Shown here piece after piece: positions 23,478 through 31,597 of a stretch of 50,650 nucleotides of DNA (within the stretch, counting starts at the first letter, position 1; the number at the start of each line of letters is the position of its first letter). The notes below the pieces were generated by a model, which did no database searches, was not told where the DNA came from, and saw only the letters and a list, made by a program, of their open reading frames with translations. The stretch is from a bacterium (GTDB taxonomy: Bacteria; Hydrothermota; DG-26; JAUXAN01): the NCBI GenBank assembly GCA_030619885.1, contig JAUXAN010000015.1, forward strand, positions 1 to 50,650, in the 5' to 3' direction. Position numbers and translations under genes: made by a program.

Positions 23478-23765
23478 ATGGATCTATTATTAAAGTTGTT
23501 TAAAACCCTGGCAAATAAGACCAGATTAAGGATAATTGAAATCCTTTTGGAAAAAAATGCACTAGGTGCAGATGATTTCTCTGATATACTTGATATCCCA
23601 CGTGCTACAGCTTGTCGTAATTTGAAATTGCTTGAGAGAGTAGATTTGATCAAAGGCAAGCGAATGAATGTTGATGTATATTATTCATTGAATAGAGATA
23701 AAAATAGACCATACAATGAGATTTTGATTGAATTGATTAAGAAAAGAAAATCTAAAAAAAAGTAA
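23478..23765 (+). CDS. ArsR-like winged-helix transcriptional regulator
   Basis: The 95-residue protein is a compact winged helix: LLKLFKTLANKTRLRIIEIL (ArsR opening), then DFSDILDIPRATACRNLKLL as the recognition helix-turn-helix, and a wing (VDVYYSL). There is no CxC metal motif of classical ArsR sensors. A strong ribosome site, tgaggaggtgattaa, precedes the ATG. The four palindromic repeats upstream are natural candidates for its own operators. The target genes are unknown; the upstream SPL-like gene and downstream MATE gene (opposite strand) are the nearest. Confidence 0.82.
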   Translation: MDLLLKLFKTLANKTRLRIIEILLEKNALGADDFSDILDIPRATACRNLKLLERVDLIKGKRMNVDVYYSLNRDKNRPYNEILIELIKKRKSKKK

Positions 23766-23887
23766 CTTGTATCAATGATGTGCTCAAATCATTAAAATTT
23801 ACTTTCTGGACAGGCACAAGGTTTGTCCCTACTATTTGCAAGGCTAAAGCCTTAATGTATAATCTTTCTGTGTCAATCCGTCTATTT

Positions 23888-23910
23888 CACCCATACGGGC
23901 CGTATGGGTG
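23888..23910. terminator. Hairpin at the end of the MATE gene
   Basis: cacccatacgg and ccgtatgggtg, 11-bp perfect arms around one base, 12 bp past the MATE stop (minus strand). There is no U-run. The ccatacgg core recurs at 32806 and 50531, so it may be a repeat rather than a dedicated terminator. Confidence 0.45.
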
Positions 23911-23921
23911 TCTCTGATGAG

Positions 23922-25271
23922 TTATATTCTTTTAGATTTCCATTTCCCCATTTTGAACAGCAGGCTGAGGGAGGACATATTTACAATATCAGAGATAGTT
24001 AAAGCTATCCATACACCTCGCACACCTATAGTTCTATACAAAAAGAGGGCAAAAACAATACGCACTAGAAGTAATGATATTCCTGTAGTTATCATTGGTA
24101 GTATTGTCTCTCCCGCACCTTGAAATGCCTTTGCAATAGCGAGTGAAAAAGCCAAAAAGAATAGACTAACTGATACAAAGTGTAAAAAATCAACTCCCAA
24201 GGCTACCACTTCAATATCTTTATTAAATACCCTTACAATTGGGTTAGCAAATATAAAATATATAATTCCTACTGAGCCCATTATTGCTAAATTCAGTCCA
24301 CAAGATATCCATGCAGAACGTTCCGCTCTACCTGGTTTATTTGAACCCAGATTTTGTCCTACAATTGTAGCGGCTGCATTTCCAATGCCTAGTCCAAAAA
24401 ATATAGCTGCCATTCTGAGTCTTAAAACTATTCCATAAGCCGCAACAGCATTTGTTCCAAACCTCGCAACTATCGAAATAAGAATAAGTGAGGATATGTT
24501 CCTTATCAGTGCCTCAATAGAACTGAATATACCTATCTTTATAATTCTCCACATAAGATTAAAATCTGCTTTAAAATGATGTTTCTTAATATGAAGATAA
24601 GAATAGCCTCTTAAAAATACAATCATTAATATAGGGAGACTACAGGCCCTTGCTATAACCGTGGCAAGTGCTGAACCAGCCACTCCCATTCTGGGGAATC
24701 CAAGTAGTCCAAATATCATTATGGGGTCGAGAATTATATTCAACACAGTTGAGAATGCCATAATTTTTACAGGCGTAACTGCATCTCCAGCCCCTCTTAA
24801 TGCTGAGTTTAAAGTTATAGAAAAGAATATAGTGAATGAAAATACGGATACTATGCGTAAATATTTCACTCCAAGCCTATGGACTTCCTGATTTGCACCA
24901 AGTAGTCTCAAAATAGGTCCTGATAAGAACCAACCGAAAACTGCTATAAATATAGATAAGAACAACGCAATAAACAAAGACTGGATAACTACATTTTCAG
25001 CATTTTCTCTATCTTTAGCTCCTATAAATCGCGAAACCATTGCTACTGTCCCTATTGAAATTCCTATCGCCATTGCGATAACTATCATCATAATAACTCC
25101 ACTCATAGAAACAGCAGCAATAGCCGCGGGTCCCAGTTTTCCGACAAAGAACATATCAACTAAATTAAAAGCATCGTGAAGAAAATTGGCTATCATAATA
25201 GGTGCTGCAAGCACCCATATATTTCTTATAAGACTTCCCTCTGTAAGATCCCTTTCTTTTACTCTAAACAT
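23922..25271 (-). CDS. MATE family efflux transporter
   Basis: The 449-residue protein has about 12 membrane segments and the MATE opening LTEGSLIRNIWVLAAPIM followed by FNLVDMFFVGKLGPAAIAAV. The two-fold repeat shows in the mid-protein (RIIKIGIFSSIEALIRNISS). It should export cationic drugs or metabolites using a Na+ or H+ gradient across the inner membrane. The promoter is predicted to end only 12 bp before the ATG, so the mRNA may be leaderless; no ribosome site is seen. The gene lies alone, convergent with the ArsR-like gene. Confidence 0.92.
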   Translation of the reverse strand: MFRVKERDLTEGSLIRNIWVLAAPIMIANFLHDAFNLVDMFFVGKLGPAAIAAVSMSGVIMMIVIAMAIGISIGTVAMVSRFIGAKDRENAENVVIQSLFIALFLSIFIAVFGWFLSGPILRLLGANQEVHRLGVKYLRIVSVFSFTIFFSITLNSALRGAGDAVTPVKIMAFSTVLNIILDPIMIFGLLGFPRMGVAGSALATVIARACSLPILMIVFLRGYSYLHIKKHHFKADFNLMWRIIKIGIFSSIEALIRNISSLILISIVARFGTNAVAAYGIVLRLRMAAIFFGLGIGNAAATIVGQNLGSNKPGRAERSAWISCGLNLAIMGSVGIIYFIFANPIVRVFNKDIEVVALGVDFLHFVSVSLFFLAFSLAIAKAFQGAGETILPMITTGISLLLVRIVFALFLYRTIGVRGVWIALTISDIVNMSSLSLLFKMGKWKSKRI

Positions 25272-25282
25272 TGAATTACTTA

Positions 25283-25311
25283 CAATTACACGAATTTATC
25301 AAGTTTGTCAA
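25283..25311 (-). promoter_or_regulatory. Promoter of the MATE gene
   Basis: Minus strand TTGACA (25311-25306), 17-bp spacer, TAATTG (25288-25283). Transcription would start near 25276, five bases before the ATG. Confidence 0.5.
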
Positions 25312-25432
25312 GACCCAACCTATTTCTTCTGTGGTTTCTTTTCCTTTGACCCCTTGAAGGAGGTATAAGACGTGGGGTCAGTCCCTCGGTACATAGCTCC
25401 TCGCTCCGCTCGGTGCATCAGGTCGATTTTTC

Positions 25433-25460
25433 TTGACTTGGTGACTTGCAGTTATAAAAT
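25433..25460 (+). promoter_or_regulatory. Promoter of the phosphohexomutase gene
   Basis: TTGACT (25433-25438), 16-bp spacer, TAAAAT (25455-25460). A ~16-nt leader carries agaggt before the ATG. Confidence 0.65.
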
Positions 25461-25482
25461 ACCCCCATAATAAAGAGGTAAT

Positions 25483-26847
25483 ATGAATCCAGCGATTTTT
25501 AGACAGTATGATATTAGAGGTTTAGCAGAGACAGATTTGACAGATGATGTGGTCTGCTCCATTGGTAAGGCGTTTGGCACAATTATAAGAAGAGCAGAAT
25601 TGAAAAAGATTGCTCTTGGCACCGATGTGAGACTCAGTTCACATCGGCTGAAAGATGCATTATCAGAAGGCATCCTCTCAACGGGTTGTGATGTTATAGA
25701 TGTTGGGGTAGTTCCTACACCAGTGCTGTATTTTTCAATATTCCACTACCTTACAGACGGCGGTATTATGATAACAGGGAGTCATAATCCAAAAGAGTAT
25801 AATGGATTTAAACTATGCAAAGGGGAAACCACTATATATGGCGATGAGATACAGGACTTGAAAAAGATCATCGAAAAGAAAGACTTCATTAAAGGCAAAG
25901 GGAGTATTGAATCGAAAGATCCGGTAGATGCATATATTGAACTTCTGAAGACTAAAGTCAAAATTGAGAGACCTCTAAAGATAATAGTAGACCCGGGTAA
26001 CGGCACAGCAGGTCCAATTGCGAGAAAACTGTTTAAAGATTTAGGATGTGAGGTGGAATGTATATATTGTGAACCAGATGGCAACTTTCCGAATCATCTG
26101 CCAGATCCTACAGTACCAGAGTATATAGTGGATTTGATTAGACTGGTGAAAGGGGAAAAAGCGGATTTGGGGATAGGTTATGATGGTGATGGCGACCGAA
26201 TAGGTGTTATAGATGAAAATGGTAATATAATATGGGGAGATAAACTTCTTGCTTTATTTTCAAAAGAAATACTCGAAAAGAAAAAAGGTCTGCCAATAAT
26301 ATTCGAAGTCAAATGTTCTCAAGGACTCGTAGAATTCATAGAATCTCATGGTGGTGTACCTATTATGTGGAAGACAGGGCATTCTCTGATAAAAGCGAAG
26401 ATGAAAGAAGAAGACTCACCACTCGCAGGAGAGATGTCAGGACATATGTTCTTCAAAGATAACTATTACGGCTACGATGATGCTATATTTGCATCACTTC
26501 GCTTATTGCAGATAATTTCAAAAACAGATGAACCTCTTTCGAAGTTGGCATCCGAAATTCCTTACTACCACTCGACACCCGAAATTAGAGTTGACTGTTC
26601 TGATGAGACAAAGTTCGGTATAGTTGAGAAAGTGAGGGATTATTTCAAAAAAAATTATGATGTGATAGACATAGATGGTGTGAGGGTGCTTTTTGGTGAT
26701 GGATGGGGGTTGGTGAGGGCATCTAACACACAGCCAGTTCTGGTTTTGAGATTTGAGGCAAAAACTGAAGAGAGGCTCGAGGAGATAAAGAAAATCGTAT
26801 TGAACAAACTGAGAGAATTTCCATCTGTAGGGTTGAAAGATACATAA
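25483..26847 (+). CDS. Phosphomannomutase/phosphoglucomutase
   Basis: The 454-residue enzyme of the alpha-D-phosphohexomutase family has the phosphoserine loop TGSHNP (S100), the Mg-binding loop GYDGDGDRIGVID (D234, D236, D238), the sugar-binding loop GEMSGHMFF and the phosphate-binding RASNTQPVLVLRFE near the C-terminus. It interconverts sugar 6- and 1-phosphates for polysaccharide and lipopolysaccharide precursors. The length is normal for the ManB/AlgC group, and loop sequences cannot separate mannose from glucose preference. Its own promoter precedes it, and hypC follows after a repeat-rich gap. Confidence 0.93.
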   Translation: MNPAIFRQYDIRGLAETDLTDDVVCSIGKAFGTIIRRAELKKIALGTDVRLSSHRLKDALSEGILSTGCDVIDVGVVPTPVLYFSIFHYLTDGGIMITGSHNPKEYNGFKLCKGETTIYGDEIQDLKKIIEKKDFIKGKGSIESKDPVDAYIELLKTKVKIERPLKIIVDPGNGTAGPIARKLFKDLGCEVECIYCEPDGNFPNHLPDPTVPEYIVDLIRLVKGEKADLGIGYDGDGDRIGVIDENGNIIWGDKLLALFSKEILEKKKGLPIIFEVKCSQGLVEFIESHGGVPIMWKTGHSLIKAKMKEEDSPLAGEMSGHMFFKDNYYGYDDAIFASLRLLQIISKTDEPLSKLASEIPYYHSTPEIRVDCSDETKFGIVEKVRDYFKKNYDVIDIDGVRVLFGDGWGLVRASNTQPVLVLRFEAKTEERLEEIKKIVLNKLREFPSVGLKDT

Positions 26848-26852
26848 CTTTT

Positions 26853-26945
26853 GACAGGATGAACAGGATAAAATATTATGAAATATGAAGGAAATAAAAA
26901 TAAATCTGCGGTTATCTGTCATACGACCCGTAGGGACGGAAATCT
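26853..26945. repeat. Dispersed repeats in the hypC leader
   Basis: gacaggatgaacaggat plus aaaatattatgaaat (26853-26884) matches 32824-32856. gtcatacgacccgtaggg (26918-26935) matches 18 bp inside the nrdJ coding region (46070-46087). ggacggaaatctgcgtcc forms a small hairpin. Confidence 0.7.
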
Positions 26946-26986
26946 GCGTCCAATTAAAATGTTTTTTGAAAAAAAATCCTGTTGAT

Positions 26987-27199
26987 ATGTGTTTGGCGAT
27001 ACCAGGTAGACTCATCTCCGTTGAAGGCGAGAAAGGGGTTGTAGATTTCAGGGGGGTTAAAAGAAAGGTTGTTCTCACCCTAATTCCTGATGTGAAAGTT
27101 GGTGACTTTGTGATAGTACACGCAGGGTTTGGAATACAGATTTTAGACGAGACAGAAGCAAAAGAGACCCTTGACCTGCTCGATGAATTGGTTCAATAA
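26987..27199 (+). CDS. hypC: Hydrogenase maturation chaperone HypC/HybG
   Basis: The 70-residue protein starts MCLAIPGRLIS with the essential Cys2 and has VGDFVIVHAGFGI (H45) and a C-terminal helix, all typical of HypC. The start is fixed by the conserved N-terminal Met-Cys; the in-frame ATG at 26885 would add a tail encoded by a dispersed repeat. HypC carries the Fe(CN)2CO group with HypD and delivers it to the large subunit of [NiFe] hydrogenase. hypD follows 33 bp downstream. No ribosome site is strong. Confidence 0.92.
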   Translation: MCLAIPGRLISVEGEKGVVDFRGVKRKVVLTLIPDVKVGDFVIVHAGFGIQILDETEAKETLDLLDELVQ

Positions 27200-27232
27200 C
27201 GAAAAAATAATATCTGAGTTACAAGGCTCAAT

Positions 27233-28342
27233 ATGGTAAACCTTGATAAATTCAGAGACAGCAAAATTGCTAAAAATCTTCTCAAAAAAATAGATAGTCT
27301 TGTCACTTCTCCACTATCTTTTATGGAAGTATGTGGAACACATACTGTTGCCATATCCCAGTTCGGTATAAGAAATGCACTACCTTCTAATTTAAAATTC
27401 CTTTCAGGGCCTGGTTGTCCTGTCTGCGTCACCCCTATTTCTGAAATTGACCATATCATCGAACTTGGGGAAAAAAAAGATATAGTCATTACAACCTTTG
27501 GCGATATGATGAGGGTGCCAGGCAGTCATTCGACCCTCGAGAAAGAGAGGGCAAAAGGTAGGGATATAAGGGTCGTATACTCCTCAATGGATGCTCTCAA
27601 CATAGCTGAAATAGAAGGTGATAAAAAGATCGTTTTTGTAGGGGTAGGGTTCGAAACCACATCCCCAACTGTTGCTGTTACGATTCGGAAGGCAAAGGAG
27701 AAGGGTGTGCATAACTTTTATGTGTTTTCCCGTTTTAAACTCATCCCACCAGCCATTAAAGGTGTGTTGGAAATGGGAAAAAACCGAATCGATGGCTTCC
27801 TCCTCCCCGGCCATGTCTCTACCATAATAGGTTCCCACAGATATGACTTTATACCAAAAGATTATCAGATCCCATGTGTAATTGGAGGTTTTGAACCTAT
27901 TGACATACTCCACTCCATAGTTCTCCTTTTAGAACAGTTTAAAAGAGGACGATTCAAAGTAGACATACAGTATAGAAGAAGTGTAAAAGAAGAAGGAAAT
28001 TTAGAGGCTATTAAGATTTTAGAAGAGGTTTTTGAGGTTAAAGATACGGACTGGCGGGGTATAGGCAGGATTAAAAAGAGTGGGCTTGAACTCAAAGCCA
28101 GATATAACTTCTGTGATGTCGATAAGGTATTTAAAGTTAAAATTAAACAGTCCCGTGAGCCCAAAGGTTGTATATGCGGTGAGATTCTGATGGGAAACAA
28201 ACTTCCACAAGATTGCGTTCTCTTTGGGAAGAAATGTACGCCACATTCCCCTGTTGGACCGTGTATGGTCTCTTCAGAGGGTGCATGTTCTGCTTACTAC
28301 AAATATGATGTACCGAGAACAAACACGGAACACCATTTCTGA
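27233..28342 (+). CDS. hypD: Hydrogenase maturation iron-sulfur protein HypD
   Basis: The 369-residue protein has the HypD signatures MEVCGTHT (C34), GPGCPVCVTP (C62, C65) and the C-terminal [4Fe-4S] region EPKGCICGEIL .. GPCMVSSEGAC. It works with HypC to assemble the Fe(CN)2CO cofactor of [NiFe] hydrogenases in the cytoplasm. The length is standard. It is the last plus-strand gene of the pair: hypE, hypF and hydrogenase structural genes are not in the window and must lie elsewhere, if present. Confidence 0.95.
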   Translation: MVNLDKFRDSKIAKNLLKKIDSLVTSPLSFMEVCGTHTVAISQFGIRNALPSNLKFLSGPGCPVCVTPISEIDHIIELGEKKDIVITTFGDMMRVPGSHSTLEKERAKGRDIRVVYSSMDALNIAEIEGDKKIVFVGVGFETTSPTVAVTIRKAKEKGVHNFYVFSRFKLIPPAIKGVLEMGKNRIDGFLLPGHVSTIIGSHRYDFIPKDYQIPCVIGGFEPIDILHSIVLLLEQFKRGRFKVDIQYRRSVKEEGNLEAIKILEEVFEVKDTDWRGIGRIKKSGLELKARYNFCDVDKVFKVKIKQSREPKGCICGEILMGNKLPQDCVLFGKKCTPHSPVGPCMVSSEGACSAYYKYDVPRTNTEHHF

Positions 28343-28559
28343 ATCCGTATGGACGGATGCTGATATGGATAAACACAGAGAAAAAAAGAACCCGCAGAAC
28401 TGAACCACAGATTACACAGATTAACACAGACTAAAGCACAGGAGAAAGGAAAAAAACAGAACCCCTTCCATCCATGTGGTTATTGTTACATTTTTTAATT
28501 ATGATGAACGGCCTGTCGCAGACCCGTAGGGGAAGACCATTCACTACCAACTCGAGGGC
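28343..28559. other. Repeat-rich spacer between convergent hypD and archease
   Basis: It contains a good copy of the ACACAGATT repeat (28403-28430: aaccacagattacacagatt then aacacaga), a broken ccgtatgg palindrome (28343-28357) and gacccgtagggg (28523). No gene is seen, and no terminator with a U-run is clear. Confidence 0.6.
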
Positions 28560-28982
28560 TTATATGTCAAATATGACCTGGACTTCCCAGACATCTTTTA
28601 CTTTCTTTATGTAGAGTTGATGGTAGGTTACTGTCTTTATTTCGCTCTTCAACTTGTGCCTTCTTCTATCAATCTTCTCACCGAAACAGTGGGAGGAGAG
28701 TTTCTGCTCAGTAAGAGTATGTATGTCAAACTTTTTGAAGATCATTTCATCGACTTCAAATCTGTAGAGCAATTCCCTCAACCATTCAACGAATAATTCA
28801 GTCAAATTTTCTGATTTTACTTCTATGTCTTTTCTTTCTTTCTCTTCCACATTGTTGAGGTCGGTTATTATATCGAAGAGGGCATAAGCTGAGTTAGAAA
28901 AAAGAAGTGGCAAATTTTTGCCCCAAACTTTGATACCGAGGTCAGCGGTATGGTCTATAAATTCATACTTGGTTTTTATCAC
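28560..28982 (-). CDS. Archease
   Basis: The 140-residue protein has the archease start YEFIDHTADLGIKVWG with metal ligand D14 in DHTAD, ENLTELFVEWLRELLYRFE and the C-terminal KDVWEVQVIFDI. Archease activates the RNA ligase RtcB (tRNA or RNA repair) by aiding guanylylation. It uses GTG directly after the kamA stop, with ggagc inside the kamA end, so it is the last gene of the ATP-grasp/GNAT/kamA operon. rtcB is not in this window. The link between an RNA-repair cofactor and this operon is unexplained. Confidence 0.9.
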   Translation of the reverse strand: MIKTKYEFIDHTADLGIKVWGKNLPLLFSNSAYALFDIITDLNNVEEKERKDIEVKSENLTELFVEWLRELLYRFEVDEMIFKKFDIHTLTEQKLSSHCFGEKIDRRRHKLKSEIKTVTYHQLYIKKVKDVWEVQVIFDI

Positions 28983-30110
28983 TTACTTTTTTGCTCCTAC
29001 AGTCGTCTCTACCTCAGTGAATAATTCCTGCTGAGTTACAGTAACAGGCTCTTCTGACACAGGGGTGAGCTCAGTTATCTGGGGATACCTGTAGATTCTA
29101 CCCTTATAGTTTCGCATGATGATCTCTCTGTTGTTTATCTTTACAATGTAGTTCGGTAAGAGCGGTATCTTTCCTCCGCCGCCCGGCATATCAACTGCAA
29201 AGTGGGGAACTGCAAGTCCGGAGATGTATCCCTGCAATTTACGCATTATCTCTAAACCTTCCTGAATAGTAGTTCTAAAATGATTGGCACCTCTCACAAA
29301 ATCCGACTGGAAAAGGTAATATGGTTTTACCCTGAATGTGAGAAGTTTCCTGAACAGGTCTTTGATAATATCAGGGTCGTCATTTATCCCTCTAAGTAGA
29401 ACAGTTTGATTACCCAATGGAATTCCTGCATCTGCAAACTTCTCGCAGGCAATCTGTGCCTCTTTTGTCAGTTCATTTGGATGGTTGAAGTGGGTGTTTA
29501 TATAGAGCGGGTGATATTTCTTAAGTAGCTTGGTGAGTCTTTTTGTAACCCTTTGAGGTAAGGTGCAGGGTATACGAGTTCCAATCCGTATTATATCAAT
29601 ATGTCGGATTTCTTTCAATGATTTTAGAATCCATTCTAATTTTTTATCTGTAAGTAGAAGTGGATCTCCACCGGAGAGAACGACATCCCTCACCTTCTTT
29701 GTCTTTCTAATATATTCAATACCTGCTCTTATCGTATCGTCCGTAACGACGAATTTGTGCCCAACCTTTCTCTTTCGGGTACAGAATCGACAGTATATCG
29801 CACATTGGTCTGTTACGAGAAGAAGAACCCTGTCAGGATAGCGGTGAGTTAAATTTACTACAGGTGAGTCTACTTCTTCACTGAGTGGGTCTTTCATCCC
29901 GAATGGGTCTTCAATCTCAGCAATGTCTGGAATACACTGTTTCCATATAACATCTCCTCTGTTTTGAATTAAATCTATGAAATATGGGTTGATACGCATC
30001 GGGTATTTGTTGACGACCCTCCGTGTCTTTTGTGTATCTACATCAAAATATGTTTTGAGTTCACTTACTCTTGTTATACTTCTCGATAAAATATCTTGCC
30101 ACTCTTCCAT
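28983..30110 (-). CDS. kamA: KamA-family lysine 2,3-aminomutase (radical SAM/PLP)
   Basis: The 375-residue enzyme has the radical SAM cluster CAIYCRFC (C103, C107, C110) and the PLP site DMPGGGGKIPLLPNY (K314). The two aspartates that hold the side-chain amine of lysine in known lysine 2,3-aminomutases appear at FQSD (D270) and AVD (D307), so L-lysine to beta-lysine is the likely reaction; glutamate-type paralogues change these residues. It is shorter than clostridial KamA (416) and lacks part of the C-terminus, so EpmB-like relatives cannot be fully excluded. Ribosome site gagggaaataag. It lies 21 bp downstream of the GNAT gene and abuts archease. Confidence 0.9.
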   Translation of the reverse strand: MEEWQDILSRSITRVSELKTYFDVDTQKTRRVVNKYPMRINPYFIDLIQNRGDVIWKQCIPDIAEIEDPFGMKDPLSEEVDSPVVNLTHRYPDRVLLLVTDQCAIYCRFCTRKRKVGHKFVVTDDTIRAGIEYIRKTKKVRDVVLSGGDPLLLTDKKLEWILKSLKEIRHIDIIRIGTRIPCTLPQRVTKRLTKLLKKYHPLYINTHFNHPNELTKEAQIACEKFADAGIPLGNQTVLLRGINDDPDIIKDLFRKLLTFRVKPYYLFQSDFVRGANHFRTTIQEGLEIMRKLQGYISGLAVPHFAVDMPGGGGKIPLLPNYIVKINNREIIMRNYKGRIYRYPQITELTPVSEEPVTVTQQELFTEVETTVGAKK

Positions 30111-30131
30111 CTTATTTCCCTCCTGTACATT

Positions 30132-30608
30132 TTACACCAAATTTTTTTCATAAATTATCTTGTCATCACCGATGGAGTAAAAATCCCCAATTCTACCTGC
30201 TTCAACATAGCCATTTTTCAGATAAAAATTTCGGGTTAATCTATACTTGTCTTGAGACGAAGTCTCTACCAGGATTTTTCTTCCATTTAAGTTTTTGACT
30301 TCACTCTCCACTCTCTTTATAAGAGCACTTCCAACTCCATTCCTCTGCATTTCCCTTTTCACTGCAATCCAGTAAAGTTCGAAGACCCCATCCGACAGAG
30401 CTGCTGGACCGTAATTTGCGTATCCTAAAAGACCACCGTTGTCATCGGTGGCACAGAGGAAAAGATATTCATCTTGCTCTATATTTTCGAGTGCAAAATC
30501 AACGAGTTCTATTGCACAACTGACCTCTTGTGGTGTAAAGCCACCACATTTTGTAAGTAGAGATTCTATTGTATCTCTGTCGTCTTTTTCTAACGGTCTG
30601 ATTCTCAT
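30132..30608 (-). CDS. GNAT family N-acetyltransferase
   Basis: The 158-residue protein has GNAT motif A, LYWIAVKREMQRNGVGSALI, with the acetyl-CoA loop RNGVGSA (about 105-111), and a NFYLKNGYVEAGRI motif B. Its ATG overlaps the stop of the preceding ATP-grasp gene (ATGA), so synthesis is coupled. Next to KamA it could acetylate beta-lysine (the known AblB enzymes that make N-epsilon-acetyl-beta-lysine are also GNATs but longer), or cap a ligase product. The substrate is inference. Confidence 0.88.
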   Translation of the reverse strand: MRIRPLEKDDRDTIESLLTKCGGFTPQEVSCAIELVDFALENIEQDEYLFLCATDDNGGLLGYANYGPAALSDGVFELYWIAVKREMQRNGVGSALIKRVESEVKNLNGRKILVETSSQDKYRLTRNFYLKNGYVEAGRIGDFYSIGDDKIIYEKNLV

Positions 30609-31597
30609 TTTTGTTTCCTCTTTATCGGTAATTCAGCCAGTTTCTCAATGAGTTGTGCATAACTGATGCCGGAAGCCATCGCTGAGCGTGAAAAACCCGC
30701 ATCAAAAGAGATATCAGGGTTCGGATTTACTTCGATAACATACGGGACATCGTATTTGCTCACTCGTATATCCACCCTCGCATAGTCTCTGCATCCCATT
30801 ATGTTATAGGATTCGAGTGCAATATCTCTGACCATCCTTTCTAAATCTTCAGATAGGGTGGATGGACATACAGGGACTGTATTCTGATACTCCACACTAT
30901 CTTCTGTCCATTTGGCATCATAGTTACATATCCTCGGCATACCTGAAGGGAGAGTAGAAAAATCAATTTCGGAGATTGGCATAACGGCTCCGTCAATGAT
31001 TGCAACATTTAACTCTCTTCCATCAATATATTTTTCAACCAATGCGGGTTGCTTATATGTATTCAGTATGTCATGCACCCTATCGAACAGTTGTTTACTT
31101 TCAAAAACTACTGAACTGTTTTCTATGCCGAAACTGGCATCTTCACTTAATGGTTTTACAATACTTGGAAAATCAAATCTATCTACATTGTCAATATCAT
31201 CCAATTTTTCTACAACTCGATAGGAAGGGGTCGGGATCCCAAAAGTGCGAAGGATTGACTTCGTCTTCTCTTTATTTAGACAGAGTCCTATAGCAACAGG
31301 TTGGGAACCCGTATAGGGGATAGAGAATAATTCAAGCAATGAACAGAAAAGCATCTCACCCCTTGCTTCACCAATTGCTTCTTCAACCAAGTTAAAAACT
31401 ACATCGGGATTCAACTCTTTCATTAAATTGATGAACTCAACGGGCTCTTTAAAACTGACCGGAAAAACTTCATGACCCGAATCTTTGAGTATATCAGATA
31501 TCGTTTCTACATCCTTGCGATTCTCGTATCCCTTAGTATCTCCTTCCTTCGCAGGAGATATCTCATTATAGGCGACTACGATTTTAATGGCATTCAT
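30605..31597 (-). CDS. ATP-grasp ligase, D-Ala-D-Ala ligase-like (second of two)
   Basis: The 330-residue protein has the ATP-grasp fold: FNLVEEAIGEARGEMLFCSL, IPYTGSQPVAIGLCLNKEKT, FPSIVKPLSEDASFGI as the ATP loop, and VIEVNPNPDIS as the metal-binding end. This resembles D-alanine-D-alanine ligase, but the usual DdlB substrate residues are not obvious. The start is ATG 31597, overlapping the stop of the preceding gene as ATGA; a longer start at 31609 lies within that gene. The gene likely forms a carboxylate-amine bond using ATP. With a paralogue in front and KamA behind, a beta-lysine-containing dipeptide is a plausible product. Confidence 0.88.
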   Translation of the reverse strand: MNAIKIVVAYNEISPAKEGDTKGYENRKDVETISDILKDSGHEVFPVSFKEPVEFINLMKELNPDVVFNLVEEAIGEARGEMLFCSLLELFSIPYTGSQPVAIGLCLNKEKTKSILRTFGIPTPSYRVVEKLDDIDNVDRFDFPSIVKPLSEDASFGIENSSVVFESKQLFDRVHDILNTYKQPALVEKYIDGRELNVAIIDGAVMPISEIDFSTLPSGMPRICNYDAKWTEDSVEYQNTVPVCPSTLSEDLERMVRDIALESYNIMGCRDYARVDIRVSKYDVPYVIEVNPNPDISFDAGFSRSAMASGISYAQLIEKLAELPIKRKQK

